Assembly: GCA_035578905.1 (NCBI GenBank)
Contig: JAQJVL010000004.1
Coordinates: 6,631,175-6,695,174 of the forward strand
Length of the DNA: 64,000 nucleotides
From: Stictocephala bisonia
Lineage: Eukaryota; Arthropoda; Insecta; Hemiptera; Membracidae
Direction of reading: 5' to 3'
Shown here: in pieces, positions 36,301 through 48,616 of the stretch
Layout of the letters: each line of letters starts with the position of its first letter
Numbering within the stretch: the first letter of the stretch is position 1
Position numbers and translations under genes: made by a program
The notes under the pieces: model-generated
The model's database searches: none
What the model saw: the letters and a program-made list of their open reading frames with translations, nothing else
Told to the model about the DNA's origin: nothing

Positions 36301-39300
36301 CAGTAATATCACACAGGAATGGCCAGTCTGCATGACCTTTGATGTTGGCTCAACCAATCAATATCGGGTTATTGACGTGTATTGTACTTTGGTGACGTAA
36401 TTACTGACAGTTCTACACAATAATATCACACAGGAATGGCCAGTCTGCATGACCTTTGATGTTGGCTCAACCAACCAATATCGGGGTTATTGACGTGTAT
36501 TGTACTTTGGTGACGTAATTACTGACAGTTCTACACAATAATATCACACAGGAATGGCCAGTCTGCATGACCTTTGATGTTGGCTCAACCAATCAAAATC
36601 GGGGTTATTGACGTGTATTGTACTTTGGTGACGTAATTACTGACAGTTCTACACAGTAATATCACACAGGAATGGCCAGACTGCATGACCTTTGATGTTG
36701 GCTCAACCAATCAAAATCGGGTTATTGACGTGTATTGTACTTTGGTGACGTAATTACTGACAGTTCTACACAGTAATATCACACAGGAATGGCCAGACTG
36801 CCTGACCTTTGATGTTGGCTCAATCAATCAATATCGGGTTATTGACGTGTATTGTACTTAGGTGACGTAATTACTGACAGTTCTACACAATAATATCACA
36901 CAGGAATGGCCAGTCTGCATGACCTTTGATGTTGGCTCAACCAACCAATATCAGGTTATTGACGTGTATTGTTCTTAGCGACGTAATTACTGACAGTTCT
37001 ACACAGTAATATCACACAGGAATGGCCAGTCTACCTGACCTTTGATGTTGGCTCAACCAATCAATATCGAGTTATTGACGTGTATTGTACTTTGGTGACG
37101 TAATTACTGGCAGTTCTACACAATAATATCACACAGGAATGGCCAGACTGCATGACCTTTGATGTTGGCTCAACCAACTAATATCGGGTTATTGACGTGT
37201 ATTGTTCTTAGCGACGTAATTACTGACAGTTCTACACAATAATATCACACAGGAATGGCCAGTCTGCATGACCTTTGATGTTGGCTCAATCAATCAATAT
37301 GGGGTTATTGACGTGTATTGTACTTAGGTGACGTAATTAACGACAGTTCTACACAATAATATCACACAGGAATGGCCAGACTGCCTGACCTTTGATGTTG
37401 GCTCAACCAATCAATATCGAGTTATTGACGTGTATTGTACTTTGGTGACGTAATTACAGACAGTTCTACACAATAATATCACACAGGAATGGCCAGTCTA
37501 CCTGACCTTTGATGTTGGCTCAACCAATCAATATCGAGTTATTGACGTGTATTGTACTTAGGTGACGTAATTACAGACAGTTCTACACAGTAATATCACA
37601 CAGGAATGGCCAGTCTGCATGACCTTTGATGTTGGCTCAAACAATCAATATCGAGTTATTGACGTGTATTGTACTTTTGTGACGTAATTACAGACAGTTC
37701 TACATAATAATATCACACAGGAATGGCCAGTCTACCTGACCTTTGATGTTGGCTCAACCAATCAATATCGGGTTATTGACGTATATTGTACTTTGGTGAC
37801 GTAATTACAGGCAGTTCTACATAATAATTTCACACAGGAATGGCCAGTCTACCTGACCTTTGATGTTGGCTCAACCAATCAATATCGAGTTATTGACGTG
37901 TATTGTACTTTGGTGACGTAATTACAGACAGTTCTACATAATAATATCACACAGGAATGGCCAGTCTACCTGACCTTTGATGTTGGCTCGACCAATCAAT
38001 ATCGGGTTATTGACGTGTATTGTACTTTGGCGACGTAATTACAGACAGTTCTACATAATAATATCACACAGGAATGGCCAGTCTACCTGACCTTTGATGT
38101 TGGCTCAACCAATCAATATCGAGTTATTGACGTGTATTGTACTTTGGTGACGTAATTACAGACAGTTCTACATAATAATATCACACAGGAATGGTCAGTC
38201 TACCTGACTTTTGATGTTGGCTCAACCAATCAATATCGAGTTATTGACGTGTATTGTACTTTGGTGACGTAATTACAGACAGTTCTACATAATAATATCA
38301 CACAGGAATGGCCAGTCTACCTGACCTTTGATGTTGGCTCAACCAATCAATATCGAGTTATTGACGTGTATTGTACTTTGGTGACGTAATTACAGACAGT
38401 TCTACATAATAATATCACACAGGAATGGCCAGTCTACCTGACCTTTGATGTTGGCTCAACCAATCAATATCGAGTTATTGACGTGTATTGTACTTTGGTG
38501 ACGTAATTACAGACAGTTCCACATAATAATATCACACAGGAATGGCCAGTCTACCTGACCTTTGATGTTGGCTCAACCAATCAATATCGAGTTATTGACG
38601 TGTATTGTACTTTGGTGACGTAATTACAGACAGTTCTACACAGTAATATCACACAGGAATGGCCAGTCTGCATGACCTTTGATGTTGGCTCAACCAATCA
38701 ATATCGGGTTATTGACGTGTATTGTACTTTGGTGACGTAATTACAGACAGTTCTACACAATAATATCACACAGGAATGGCCAGTCTGCATGACCTTTGAT
38801 GTTGGCTCAACCAATCAATATCGGGTTATTGACGTGTATTGTACTTTGGTGACGTAATTACTGACAGTTCTACACAATAATATCACACAGGAATGGCCAG
38901 TCTGCATGACCTTTGATGTTGGCTCAACCAATCAATATCGGGTTATTGACGTGTATTGTACTTTGGTGACGTAATTACTGACAGTTCTACATAATAATAT
39001 CACACAGGAATGGCCAGTCTACCTGACCTTTGATGTTGGCTCGACCAATCAATATCGGGTTATTGACGTGTATTGTACTTTGGTGACGTAATTACAGACA
39101 GTTCTACACAGTAATATCACACAGGAATGGCCAGTCTGCATGACCTTTGATGTTGGCTCAACCAATCAATATCGGGTTATTGACGTGTATTGTACTTTGG
39201 TGACGTAATTACAGACAGTTCTACACAATAATATCACACAGGAATGGCCAGTCTGCATGACCTTTGATGTTGGCTCAACCAATCAATATCGGGTTATTGA

Positions 39301-42300
39301 CGTGTATTGTACTTTGGTGACGTAATTACAGACAGTTCTACACAGTAATATCACACAGGAATGGCCAGTCTGCATGACCTTTGATGTTGGCTCAACCAAT
39401 CAATATCGGGTTATTGACGTGTATTGTACTTTGGTGACGTAATTACTGACAGTTCTACACAGTAATATCACACAGGAATGGCCAGTCTGCATGACCTTTG
39501 ATGTTGGCTCAACCAATCAATATCGGGTTATTGACGTGTATTGTACTTTGGTGACGTAATTACTGGCAGTTCTACACAGTAATATCACACAGGAATGGCC
39601 AGTCTACCTGACCTTTGATGTTGGCTCAACCAATCAATATCGGGTTATTGACGTGTATTGTACTTTGGTGACGTAATTACTGACAGTTCTACACAGTAAT
39701 ATCACACAGGAATGGCCAGTCTGCATGACCTTTGATGTTGGCTCAACCAATCAATATCGGGTTATTGACGTGTATTGTACTTTGGTGACGTAATTACTGG
39801 CAGTTCTACACAATAATATCACACAGGAATGGCCAGTCTGCATGACCTTTGATGTTGGCTCAACCAATCAATATCGGGTTATTGACGTGTATTGTACTTT
39901 GGTGACGTAATTACTGACAGTTCTACACAGTAATATCACACAGGAATGGCCAGTCTACCTGACCTTTGATGTTGGCTCAACCAATCAATATCGAGTTATT
40001 GACGTGTATTGTACTTTGGTGACGTAATTACAGACAGTTCTACATAATAATATCACACAGGAATGGCCAGTCTGCATGACCTTTGATGTTGGCTCAACCA
40101 ATCAAAATCGGGGTTATTGACGTGTATTGTACTTTGGTGACGTAATTACTGACAGTTCTACACAATAATATCACACAGGAATGGCCAGTCTGCATGACCT
40201 TTGATGTTGGCTCAACCAATCAAAATCGGGGTTATTGACGTGTATTGTACTTTGGTGACGTAATTACTGACAGTTCTACACAGTAATATCACACAGGAAT
40301 GGCCAGTCTGCATGACCTTTGATGTTGGCTCAACCAATCAATATCGGGTTATTGACGTGTATTGTACTTTGGTGACGTAATTACTGACAGTTCTACACAG
40401 TAATATCACACAGGAATGGCCAGTCTGCCTGACCTTTGATGTTGGCTCAACCAATCAATATCGGGTTATTGACGTGTATTGTACTTTGGTGACATAATTA
40501 CAGACAGTTCTACACAATAATATCACACAGGAATGGCCAGTCTGCATGACCTTTGATGTTGGCTCAACCAATCAATATCGGGTTATTGACGTGTATTGTA
40601 CTTTGCGACGTAATTACTGACAGTTCTACACAGTAATATCACACAGGAATGGTCAGTCTACCTGACTTTTGATGTTGGCTCGACCAATCAATATCGGGTT
40701 ATTGACGTGTATTGTACTTTGGTGACGTAATTACTGGCAGTTCTACACAATAATATTACACAGGAATGGCCAGACTGCCTGACCTTTGATGTTGGCTCAA
40801 CCAATCAATATCGGGTTATTGACGTGTATTGTTCTTTGCGACGTAATTACTGACAGTTCTACACAATAATATCACACAGGAATGGCCAGTCTGCATGACC
40901 TTTGATGTTGGCTCAATCAATCAATATCGGGTTATTGACGTGTATTGTACTTAGGTGACGTAATTACCGACAGTTCTACACAATAATATCACACAGGAAT
41001 GGCCAGACTGCCTGACCTTTGATGTTGGCTCAACCAATCAATATCGAGTTATTGACGTGTATTGTACTTTGGTGACGTAATTACAGACAGTTCTACACAA
41101 TAATATCACACAGGAATGGCCAGTCTACCTGACCTTTGATGTTGGCTCAACCAATCAATATCGAGTTATTGACGTGTATTGTACTTAGGTGACGTAATTA
41201 CAGACAGTTCTACACAGTAATATCACACAGGAATGGCCAGTCTGCATGACCTTTGATGTTGGCTCAAACAATCAATATCGAGTTATTGACGTGTATTGTA
41301 CTTTGGTGACGTAATTACAGACAGTTCTACATAATAATATCACACAGGAATGGCCAGTCTACCTGACCTTTGATGTTGGCTCAACCAATCAATATCGGGT
41401 TATTGACGTATATTGTACTTTGGTGACGTAATTACAGACAGTTCTACATAATAATTTCACACAGGAATGGCCAGTCTACCTGAACTTTGATGTTGGCTCA
41501 ACCAATCAATATCGAGTTATTGACGTGTATTGTACTTTGGTGACGTAATTACAGACAGTTCTACATAATAATATCACACAGGAATGGTCAGTCTACCTGA
41601 CTTTTGATGTTGGCTCGACCAATCAATATCGGGTTATTGACGTGTATTGTACTTTGGTGACGTAATTACAGACAGTTCTACACAGTAATATCACACAGGA
41701 ATGGCCAGTCTGCATGACCTTTGATGTTGGCTCAACCAATCAATATCGGGTTATTGACGTGTATTGTACTTTGGTGACGTAATTACAGACAGTTCTACAC
41801 AATAATATCACACAGGAATGGCCAGTCTGCATGACCTTTGATGTTGGCTCAACCAATCAATATCGGGTTATTGACGTGTATTGTACTTTGGTGACGTAAT
41901 TACTGGCAGTTCTACACAGTAATATCACACAGGAATGGCCAGTCTGCATGACCTTTGATGTTGGCTCAACCAATCAATATCGGGTTATTGACGTGTATTG
42001 TACTTTGGTGACGTAATTACAGACAGTTCTACACAATAATATCACACAGGAATGGCCAGTCTACCTGACCTTTGATGTTGGCTCAACCAATCAATATCGG
42101 GTTATTGACGTGTATTGTACTTTGGTGACGTAATTACTGACAGTTCTACATAATAATATCACACAGGAATGGCCAGTCTGCATGACCTTTGATGTTGGCT
42201 CAACCAATCAATATCGGGTTATTGACGTGTATTGTACTTTGGTGACGTAATTACAGACAGTTCTACACAATAATATCACACAGGAATGGCCAGTCTACCT

Positions 42301-43030
42301 GACCTTTGATGTTGGCTCAACCAATCAATATCGGGTTATTGACGTGTATTGTACTTTGGTGACGTAATTACTGGCAGTTCTACACAGTAATATCACACAG
42401 GAATGGCCAGTCTGCATGACCTTTGATGTTGGCTCAACTAATCAATATCGGGTTATTGACGTGTATTGTACTTTGGTGACGTAATTACTGGCAGTTCTAC
42501 ACAGTAATATCACACAGGAATGGCCAGTCTGCTTGACCTTTGATGTTGGCTCAATCAATCAATATCGGATTATTGACGTGTATTGTACTTTGGTGACGTA
42601 ATTACAGACAGTTCTACACAATAATATCACACAGGAATGGCCAGTCTACCTGACCTTTGATGTTGGCTCAACCAATCAATATCGGGTTATTGACGTGTAT
42701 TGTACTTTGGTGACGTAATTACTGACAGTTCTACACAGTAATATCACACAGGAATGGCCAGTCTGCATGACCTTTGATGTTGGCTCAACCAATCAATATC
42801 GAGTTATTGACGTGTATTGTACTTTGGTGACGTAATTACTGACAGTTCTACACAGTAATATCACACAGGAATGGCCAGTCTGCATGACCTTTGATGTTGG
42901 CTCAACCAATCAATATCGAGTTATTGACGTGTATTGTACTTTGGTGACGTAATTACTGGCAGTTCTACACAATAATATCACACAGGAATGGCCAGACTGC
43001 CTGACCTTTGGTACTGCCTCAACCAATCAA
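33371..43030. repeat. 117-bp satellite array, about 83 copies with higher-order structure
   Basis: The unit contains atatcacacaggaatggcc, agtctgcatgacctttgatg, ttggctcaaccaatcaatat, cgggttattgacgtgtattg, tactttggtgacgtaattac and tgacagttctacacagta. From the ggaatgg at 33396 to that at 42985 is 9589 bp, or 82 intervals of about 117. Variant positions (gcatgacc/acctgacc, cgggtt/cgagtt, cacagtaa/cacaataa/cataataa, tttggtg/ttagcg) recur in the same order, showing block duplications. Rare variants recur at 37635 and 41262 (exactly 31 units apart) and at 34326 and 35614 (11 units plus 1 bp). The edge units are the most divergent. Each unit carries a tgacgtaa (CRE-half-like) and a ccaat string; regulatory meaning is unproven. 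No open frames. Confidence 0.98.
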
Positions 43031-45000
43031 TACCAGAGTCTCCACCATTGATTCGACCGTAGTCTAACTACCGTATCCCGATGGTTTGTAGAACGGCAGG
43101 AGTTGATTAATATTATTTGAGACTTAACTTGATGTATATGGTTAAAGTTAACACTTTTTAGAATGTAAAAATGCGCACTATTGGGGATTAATAAGCTGGC
43201 TTTAGTAATATGGCTTAGTCAAAGTTACTATTTCTCTAGAATGATATGATAGTTCTTCGTTACTACTACATAGGAAAACAGTACTATAGATTATCAGTCA
43301 TGAATTGATTAAACTGATTCGGTATCCAAGCTGATTATCCCCTCATTGCAGATTGAACGAGAGCTGATTTTACCATACAACTTAGGAGATGTACTCCCCC
43401 ACTATGGATATGTACAGGTTCTGATCTCCCATCTATGGTGGCTGTGCGTCATCCACTGCTTAATGGCACAAAATGTATAACCAATAATTTATGATCAATC
43501 ATGGAAATATGTGATAATTGAGCACAGACCTCAGAGCCTAGGTGAATCAGCCATACATTAGCACAACAATAGGCCCATTAGGCAGACAAGTGACAAACTA
43601 ATGTTTATGTTTATTTAATAACGCCGTGTTGGTTGAGGACGACAATCAACGGAGAAGTGAATCATTGCGGTGGTAGTATGGACCCAATCTGAGCATAAAA
43701 ATACCTAGAGAAGAGCAATATAAATATTCATACTCCGTGTCCTCCTTCGTAGAAGTGAATTGTTGATAATCAACAATTTATTGGTTTTTGGTAAATGTTT
43801 GCTGTTATGTTAAAATATTCTGTTAGCTTTGTAATAAATTCGTCGATTAAGAACGGCTGTTGATACGTAAAGACAAAACGCGATTAATCTAAGCTGCGTC
43901 ACTGTTTTATCGACAGCCGAGCAAAATGTAACGAATACGTTTAAAATAAATTGTGTTTTATTGTCTCTTTCGGTATGTTCTGGTCTCTAAGTTTTCGATG
44001 ATATCTCATTTATGACCAATTACTAATTTTTTACCCAAATAAATGGTGTATAATTTATTTGTATTACTTAAAAACTTGTTAAAAAATTTTTTCTAATTAA
44101 AACTTTAAAGCAAAATCTTGAAATCTTATGTTGTTGATTGTTGGCCATAATTTATTTTCGATTTTATTTCTGAAATACAAGCATTGACTTGTTTCTTGGC
44201 TAACATATTACACAAGTATTCGTCTACAGCAAGATCGGGTTTCAACAAGCCACAATAGTTAAATGGAGCGTCAAACCGCAACTTTGTAGGAGCTCCTGTT
44301 CAACAACTGACAATGAGATTAAATAATTACTCGTATTGCATGAGACTCTTTTAAATGTTTCCTGCTATTCTTTTTAAGAAGAGAACGTGATTGTCAGGAA
44401 CTATACATTTATATTTATTTAGTGATTTTTTGATTCACGCGTGAATATGTATGATCATGTGGTGATGGAGATCTCCCAACATCTTGTCCGTATAGTTTTT
44501 GCCATTTTATATTTAAAACCACTACGAACCATCTCTAATAACAACAATACGTGTAGCTGGTCTAAACGTACCACTTGGTGAATTCTAATTACAGTACGAA
44601 GTTTATCTTGAAGGATGTTGCATTTACAGTGAACATAATTTCAATATAAGGCGATTCTCTAGCGAAAAAGTAATAGCATTTTCAAAATGGATTTTATATC
44701 AGAAGAAAAATATGTTTCAAATTAATTTTTATGAAAAGTTTCTTTTTATAAGTTGGCAAGATTTTCATTTCGTATCATCACAAATAAGTACTATACGAGT
44801 TGGTAGACAAAAGTTATTGTCCATATGTTCACATTATTATTGATAATGTCTTCTTTTATATTTAAATTTAAATTTCAGTGTACAATCATGAGGTCACCTA
44901 AGAATAATCAAAGTAAGAGTAAATAAAATCAAAATTTGAAACCAGAATACAATTTCAAAAAAGAAAATGAAAGTATGCAGCAGAAATAGGCCAGTCAGTA
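43031..45000. other. intron 2 spacer
   Basis: AT-rich unique-looking sequence with no supported gene, RNA or repeat. Confidence 0.5.
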
Positions 45001-45480
45001 CAAGTCTGGTCAGGATGAAAGTATGTCTTATCTACAGCAATCAGTAGCTCTAAAGTGTCTGGACGGTATGTCTTGTCTACAGCAATCAGTAGCTCTAAGT
45101 ATCTGGATAGTATGTAATATCTACAGCAATCAGTAAGCTCTAAAGTGTCTGGACAGTATGTCTAGATAAGAAGATTGACATACTGTCCATTGTAGATAAC
45201 AGCAATCAGTAGCTGGACAGTAAGTCTTGTTTACAGCAATCAGTAGCTCTAAGTATCTGGACAGTAAGTCTTGTCTACAGCAATCAGTAGCTCTAAGTCT
45301 CTGAACAGTAAGTCTTGTCTACAGCAATCAGTAGCTCTAAGTATCTGGACAGTAAGTCTTGTCTACAGCAATCAGTAGCTCTAAGTATCTGGACAGTAAG
45401 TCTTGTCTACAGCAATCAGTAGCTCTAAGTCTCTGGAAAGTATGTCTTATCTACAGAAATCAGTAGCTCAGTGTCTGGTA
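45001..45480. repeat. 44-bp tandem array with an internal inversion
   Basis: Unit cagcaatcagtagctctaag then tatctggacagtaagtcttg, spaced 44 bp in the cleaner right half (cagtag at 45241 and 45285). About ten copies; the left half is more diverged. At 45151-45188 a perfect 12-bp inverted repeat (ggacagtatgtc / gacatactgtcc) interrupts the direct repeats, where one unit piece is flipped. Confidence 0.9.
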
Positions 45481-46390
45481 AGAACACCAAAGTTTGTTAA
45501 GAATCTAAGATCATAAGAAACTAAGATTTTCTCAGGCCTGCCGTTAAAATTTACTGAGAGCTAAAGAAATCTGACGTAGGCACAGATGATACAAGAGAAA
45601 GCGAAGATATACATGGTGTTTACAATAATTCTATATGAGTTATCCGTATTTACATATTTACTTTATTAATTTCGTGTTTGATGGAAATTAATATTTAGTT
45701 GCCTGACTACTTAACTTTATTCTAGCTAATTGTTCACACTATTCGTCCGACGTTTCCCAAAATTCCTGATTTCATGTATTTCAAGAGGAAATTTATTAAA
45801 ATTGAAACCCCCTTGAAGTAATCGACTCTATACATTGTATTAATAAATAGTTGAACTTACGTGTGAAAATTAATTCCTGGCTAGGCAGCAATTATAGATT
45901 CTTTTTATGTACTATGTAAAAAATTAAGTATAATATTAAAAGAGGAAAACTATTTTAATTTCTTTTTGTTTTACTACCACAATTTATTATTTGGTCATCA
46001 TTAGCTTTGAAATTACAAAAAAATACAAAATTACAAAAAAATAAGTCCATCGAGTTATCTTTTTGGATAATTGTTTTTAAAAACCCCTAATCTTACTGCA
46101 ATAATAATTATATATTTAGAGTCTGCCTTGCATTTTTATTGTATTTTTATCCAGTCCCAGCCATAAAAAGAGTTTCAGCCGTTTACATCGTATAATAAAA
46201 ATGTCGCCACTTAACCAACTCAAAACTTACTTTATTACTGTATATAGATGTGTCTGCGTAACAGCGTCAATGACATATTTATAGGGGCAACTTATTTTTC
46301 GTTTAATGACAAACACATACATACCAAAGAATAAGTATTTAAGGAATCGTAAACTAACTAAATAAAAGTATCTCTAGTAAAAGAAAAATC
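45481..46390. other. intron 2 spacer
   Basis: AT-rich; nothing recognised. Confidence 0.5.
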
Positions 46391-46664
46391 CCGGACGCTA
46401 TCAGGGCACTGGACTTGCAACGTCTCGGACGCTATCAGGGCACTGGACTTGCAACGTCTCGGACGCTATCAGGGCACTGGACTTGCAACATCTCGGACGC
46501 TATCAGGGCACTGGACTTGCAACGTCTCGGACGCTATCAGGGCACTGAACTTGCAACGTCTCGGACGCTATCAGGGCACTGGACTTGCAACGTCTCGGAC
46601 GCTATCAGGGCACTGGACTTGCAACGTCCCGGACGCTCTCAGGGAACTGGACTTGCAACGCCTG
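46391..46664. repeat. 34-bp GC-rich tandem array, 8 copies
   Basis: cggacgctatcagggcactg then gacttgcaacgtct, starting at 46392 and repeating every 34 bp to 46630. Only a few substitutions separate the copies, so the array is young. It is far richer in G+C than its surroundings. Open frames in several phases result from the lack of stops in the unit and are not taken as genes. Confidence 0.96.
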
Positions 46665-47108
46665 CTTCAATGACCTCCTAAAACGTTTCAAATTATGTTC
46701 CAGTTTCAGGTTAATCGGCAGTGAATTGAATAACTCAAACCGATTGACGATGATAAACGACGATGATAAACCATTATATTGACGATGATTTTGGAAAAAT
46801 GAAGTTTCGTGGTTAGAAACTGTAAAATTATTACTTGATCGTAAATTGTTGGGGTAATAGCAGTGCTAAATAAAAGGGTATTTTTATTATTCTTTCTTTG
46901 TATCATTCTTAAGTAAAAGTGTGTAGAATATGTAAATTGAGGGGAACGACAAAATGTTATGTAAAAGTCGCAATTCCCCAGTTTAATATAGTATTATTAA
47001 GAAGTATGTTACTTTCGTTTATTAACTATTCATTTACTTTATCTGAATCTGTATAGCTGTATGGATTGTTATTGTAAGTATTTAATTTTTCGTTGGCGAT
47101 GTTGACAG

Positions 47109-47216
47109 GTGAGGGACCTGGTGGAGAAGTGCCGCTGCCCCACCCAGTTTCCCATGATAAGAGTATCTGAGGGGAAATACCGCATAGGAGACACAAAAGT
47201 TCTCATCTTTGTCCGA
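47109..47216 (+). CDS. pigs: GAS2-like protein, first GAR-domain exon
   Basis: Thirty-six codons, VRDLVEKCRCPTQFP, then RVSEGKYRIGDTKVLIFVR: the first half of the GAR (GAS2-related) domain, which binds microtubules. The cysteine pair C-R-C-P is one of the domain's metal-binding sites. The acceptor tgttgacag ends at 47108, the donor gtaagt starts at 47217, and both ends are phase 0. It is too short to stand out as a long open frame. The sequence is near-identical to what is expected across animals, so purifying selection is evident. It lies some 29.8 kb from the previous exon. Confidence 0.96.
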
Positions 47217-47320
47217 GTAAGTACATTCTATTAACAGTAGTATTTCCTTAAGACCGTTCTCGAATTTAACGTAGTCATTAATTCCAATCCTTACAGCTGT
47301 TAATATAAACTAGGGTACAC

Positions 47321-47744
47321 TTAAGAGTCTGCAGAGGCTGTCGGCCATTTTAGTTTTAATCCCGTAAGAACAATGCTATTTGCGAATCCATATTGTCCCG
47401 TTATTTATTGACCAAAAGTTATGTATGAGGTGTCATTTTAAACGTTATTATATTGCCCATTGGATTTGCTTTTGATATTTTGAATACAAACGCCTAGTTT
47501 TGAAAAATAGGTAAAAGCTAAAACTTCATACTAAATATTTTTATATTTTTTCTACAAAACTAATTAGGAATTTGCAAAGCAATTCCAACGCACTGTTTCA
47601 TTCTTGATCAAACTCAATTTGTTTGGAAAAAATCCGTTTAAAAATAACAGTTTAATTTGGATACGCGTGATTGTATGTCTGGTTCGAAAATAACATTGTT
47701 CTTATGGGATTAAAACGAACATGGCCGACAGGTTCTGAAGACTC
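47321..47744 (+). mobile_element. complete copy of a 0.42-kb TTAA-type MITE
   Basis: The terminal inverted repeats are gagtctgcagaggctgtcgg (left, after ttaa at 47321) and ccgacaggttctgaagactc (right, ending 47744). The interior matches 57470-57884 in opposite orientation along its whole length, including taaacgttattatattgc, cattcttgatcaaa and ccgtttaaaaataac. No open frame. It inserted 100 bp downstream of the first GAR exon. Confidence 0.85.
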
Positions 47745-48616
47745 ACGACTCGTGGTAAATAAATTAGCATGAATCAGATAATGCTCATAAGTTTGGTTCC
47801 GTGACATATCATTAGAAGATAAAATATGTATGTTATTAATTTCATCTGATATCTTCTTATTTATTCACCAATGCAGACTAGCCATGCCTGTTAGATTTGG
47901 TATTGATTAACATTTACGTCTAGCATAGATCTAAGTGTAAACTTTCTCCCCTCCACTTTAGTGTTTAGTTTCTCAATTTTATAGAGTTTTACCTGACCTT
48001 CCCACTTATTTCTGCACATTCGTACATGTGACGTTATAATTATCATCCGTTAACATTCTTGACGTGAATGCTTGTACTAGTTTTACAGCATCTCATTCCT
48101 TACTTTGACTCTTTAGTCACCCGACATTCCTTTTCAACCGCCCTTTTCTTCCAACTAACCTTTCTCTGGCCCTGATGACTCACGGTTTACCACTCTCACA
48201 CACTTCAATATTTACCACTCTTCCTCAAGGCTAGTTACATCAACTTCTGTTAAGTTTGTGACATTCCCTCTCCCAAGTGATTTAAATTTATTTGGAAATG
48301 TCATGCTTTATTCACTTTATGTACAAAGTAAACGTTACTTATACCTGTTGTAATGTTTTACAATATTAACTACTGTCATAGCTTATTTACTAATTCTGTA
48401 CATGATACTGTAAATACATTAATAATTCCATTTCAAAACGTGTATACATTGAATTAAAATATATATGTTAAACCTTTTGCATTCGCTCAGAATGATACAT
48501 TTCTAATCTAGATGCATCCTTACTTTGGATTTCTGTGTTGGAGGTAATTATAAACCGCTGGAGAGTTATTCCTATGGTATGTAACAATAAAGTACTCGCT
48601 GGGATTCACTGACATG
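47745..48616. other. intron 3 spacer
   Basis: No gene recognised. Confidence 0.5.

Noticed and set aside
33371..43030. CRISPR array interpretation of regular repeats
   Set aside because: Units are contiguous with no unique spacers, and the host is an animal; this is a satellite.
46415..46782. Open frames of up to 88 codons in several phases
   Set aside because: The 34-bp GC-rich unit lacks stops, so every phase is open; no evidence of coding.
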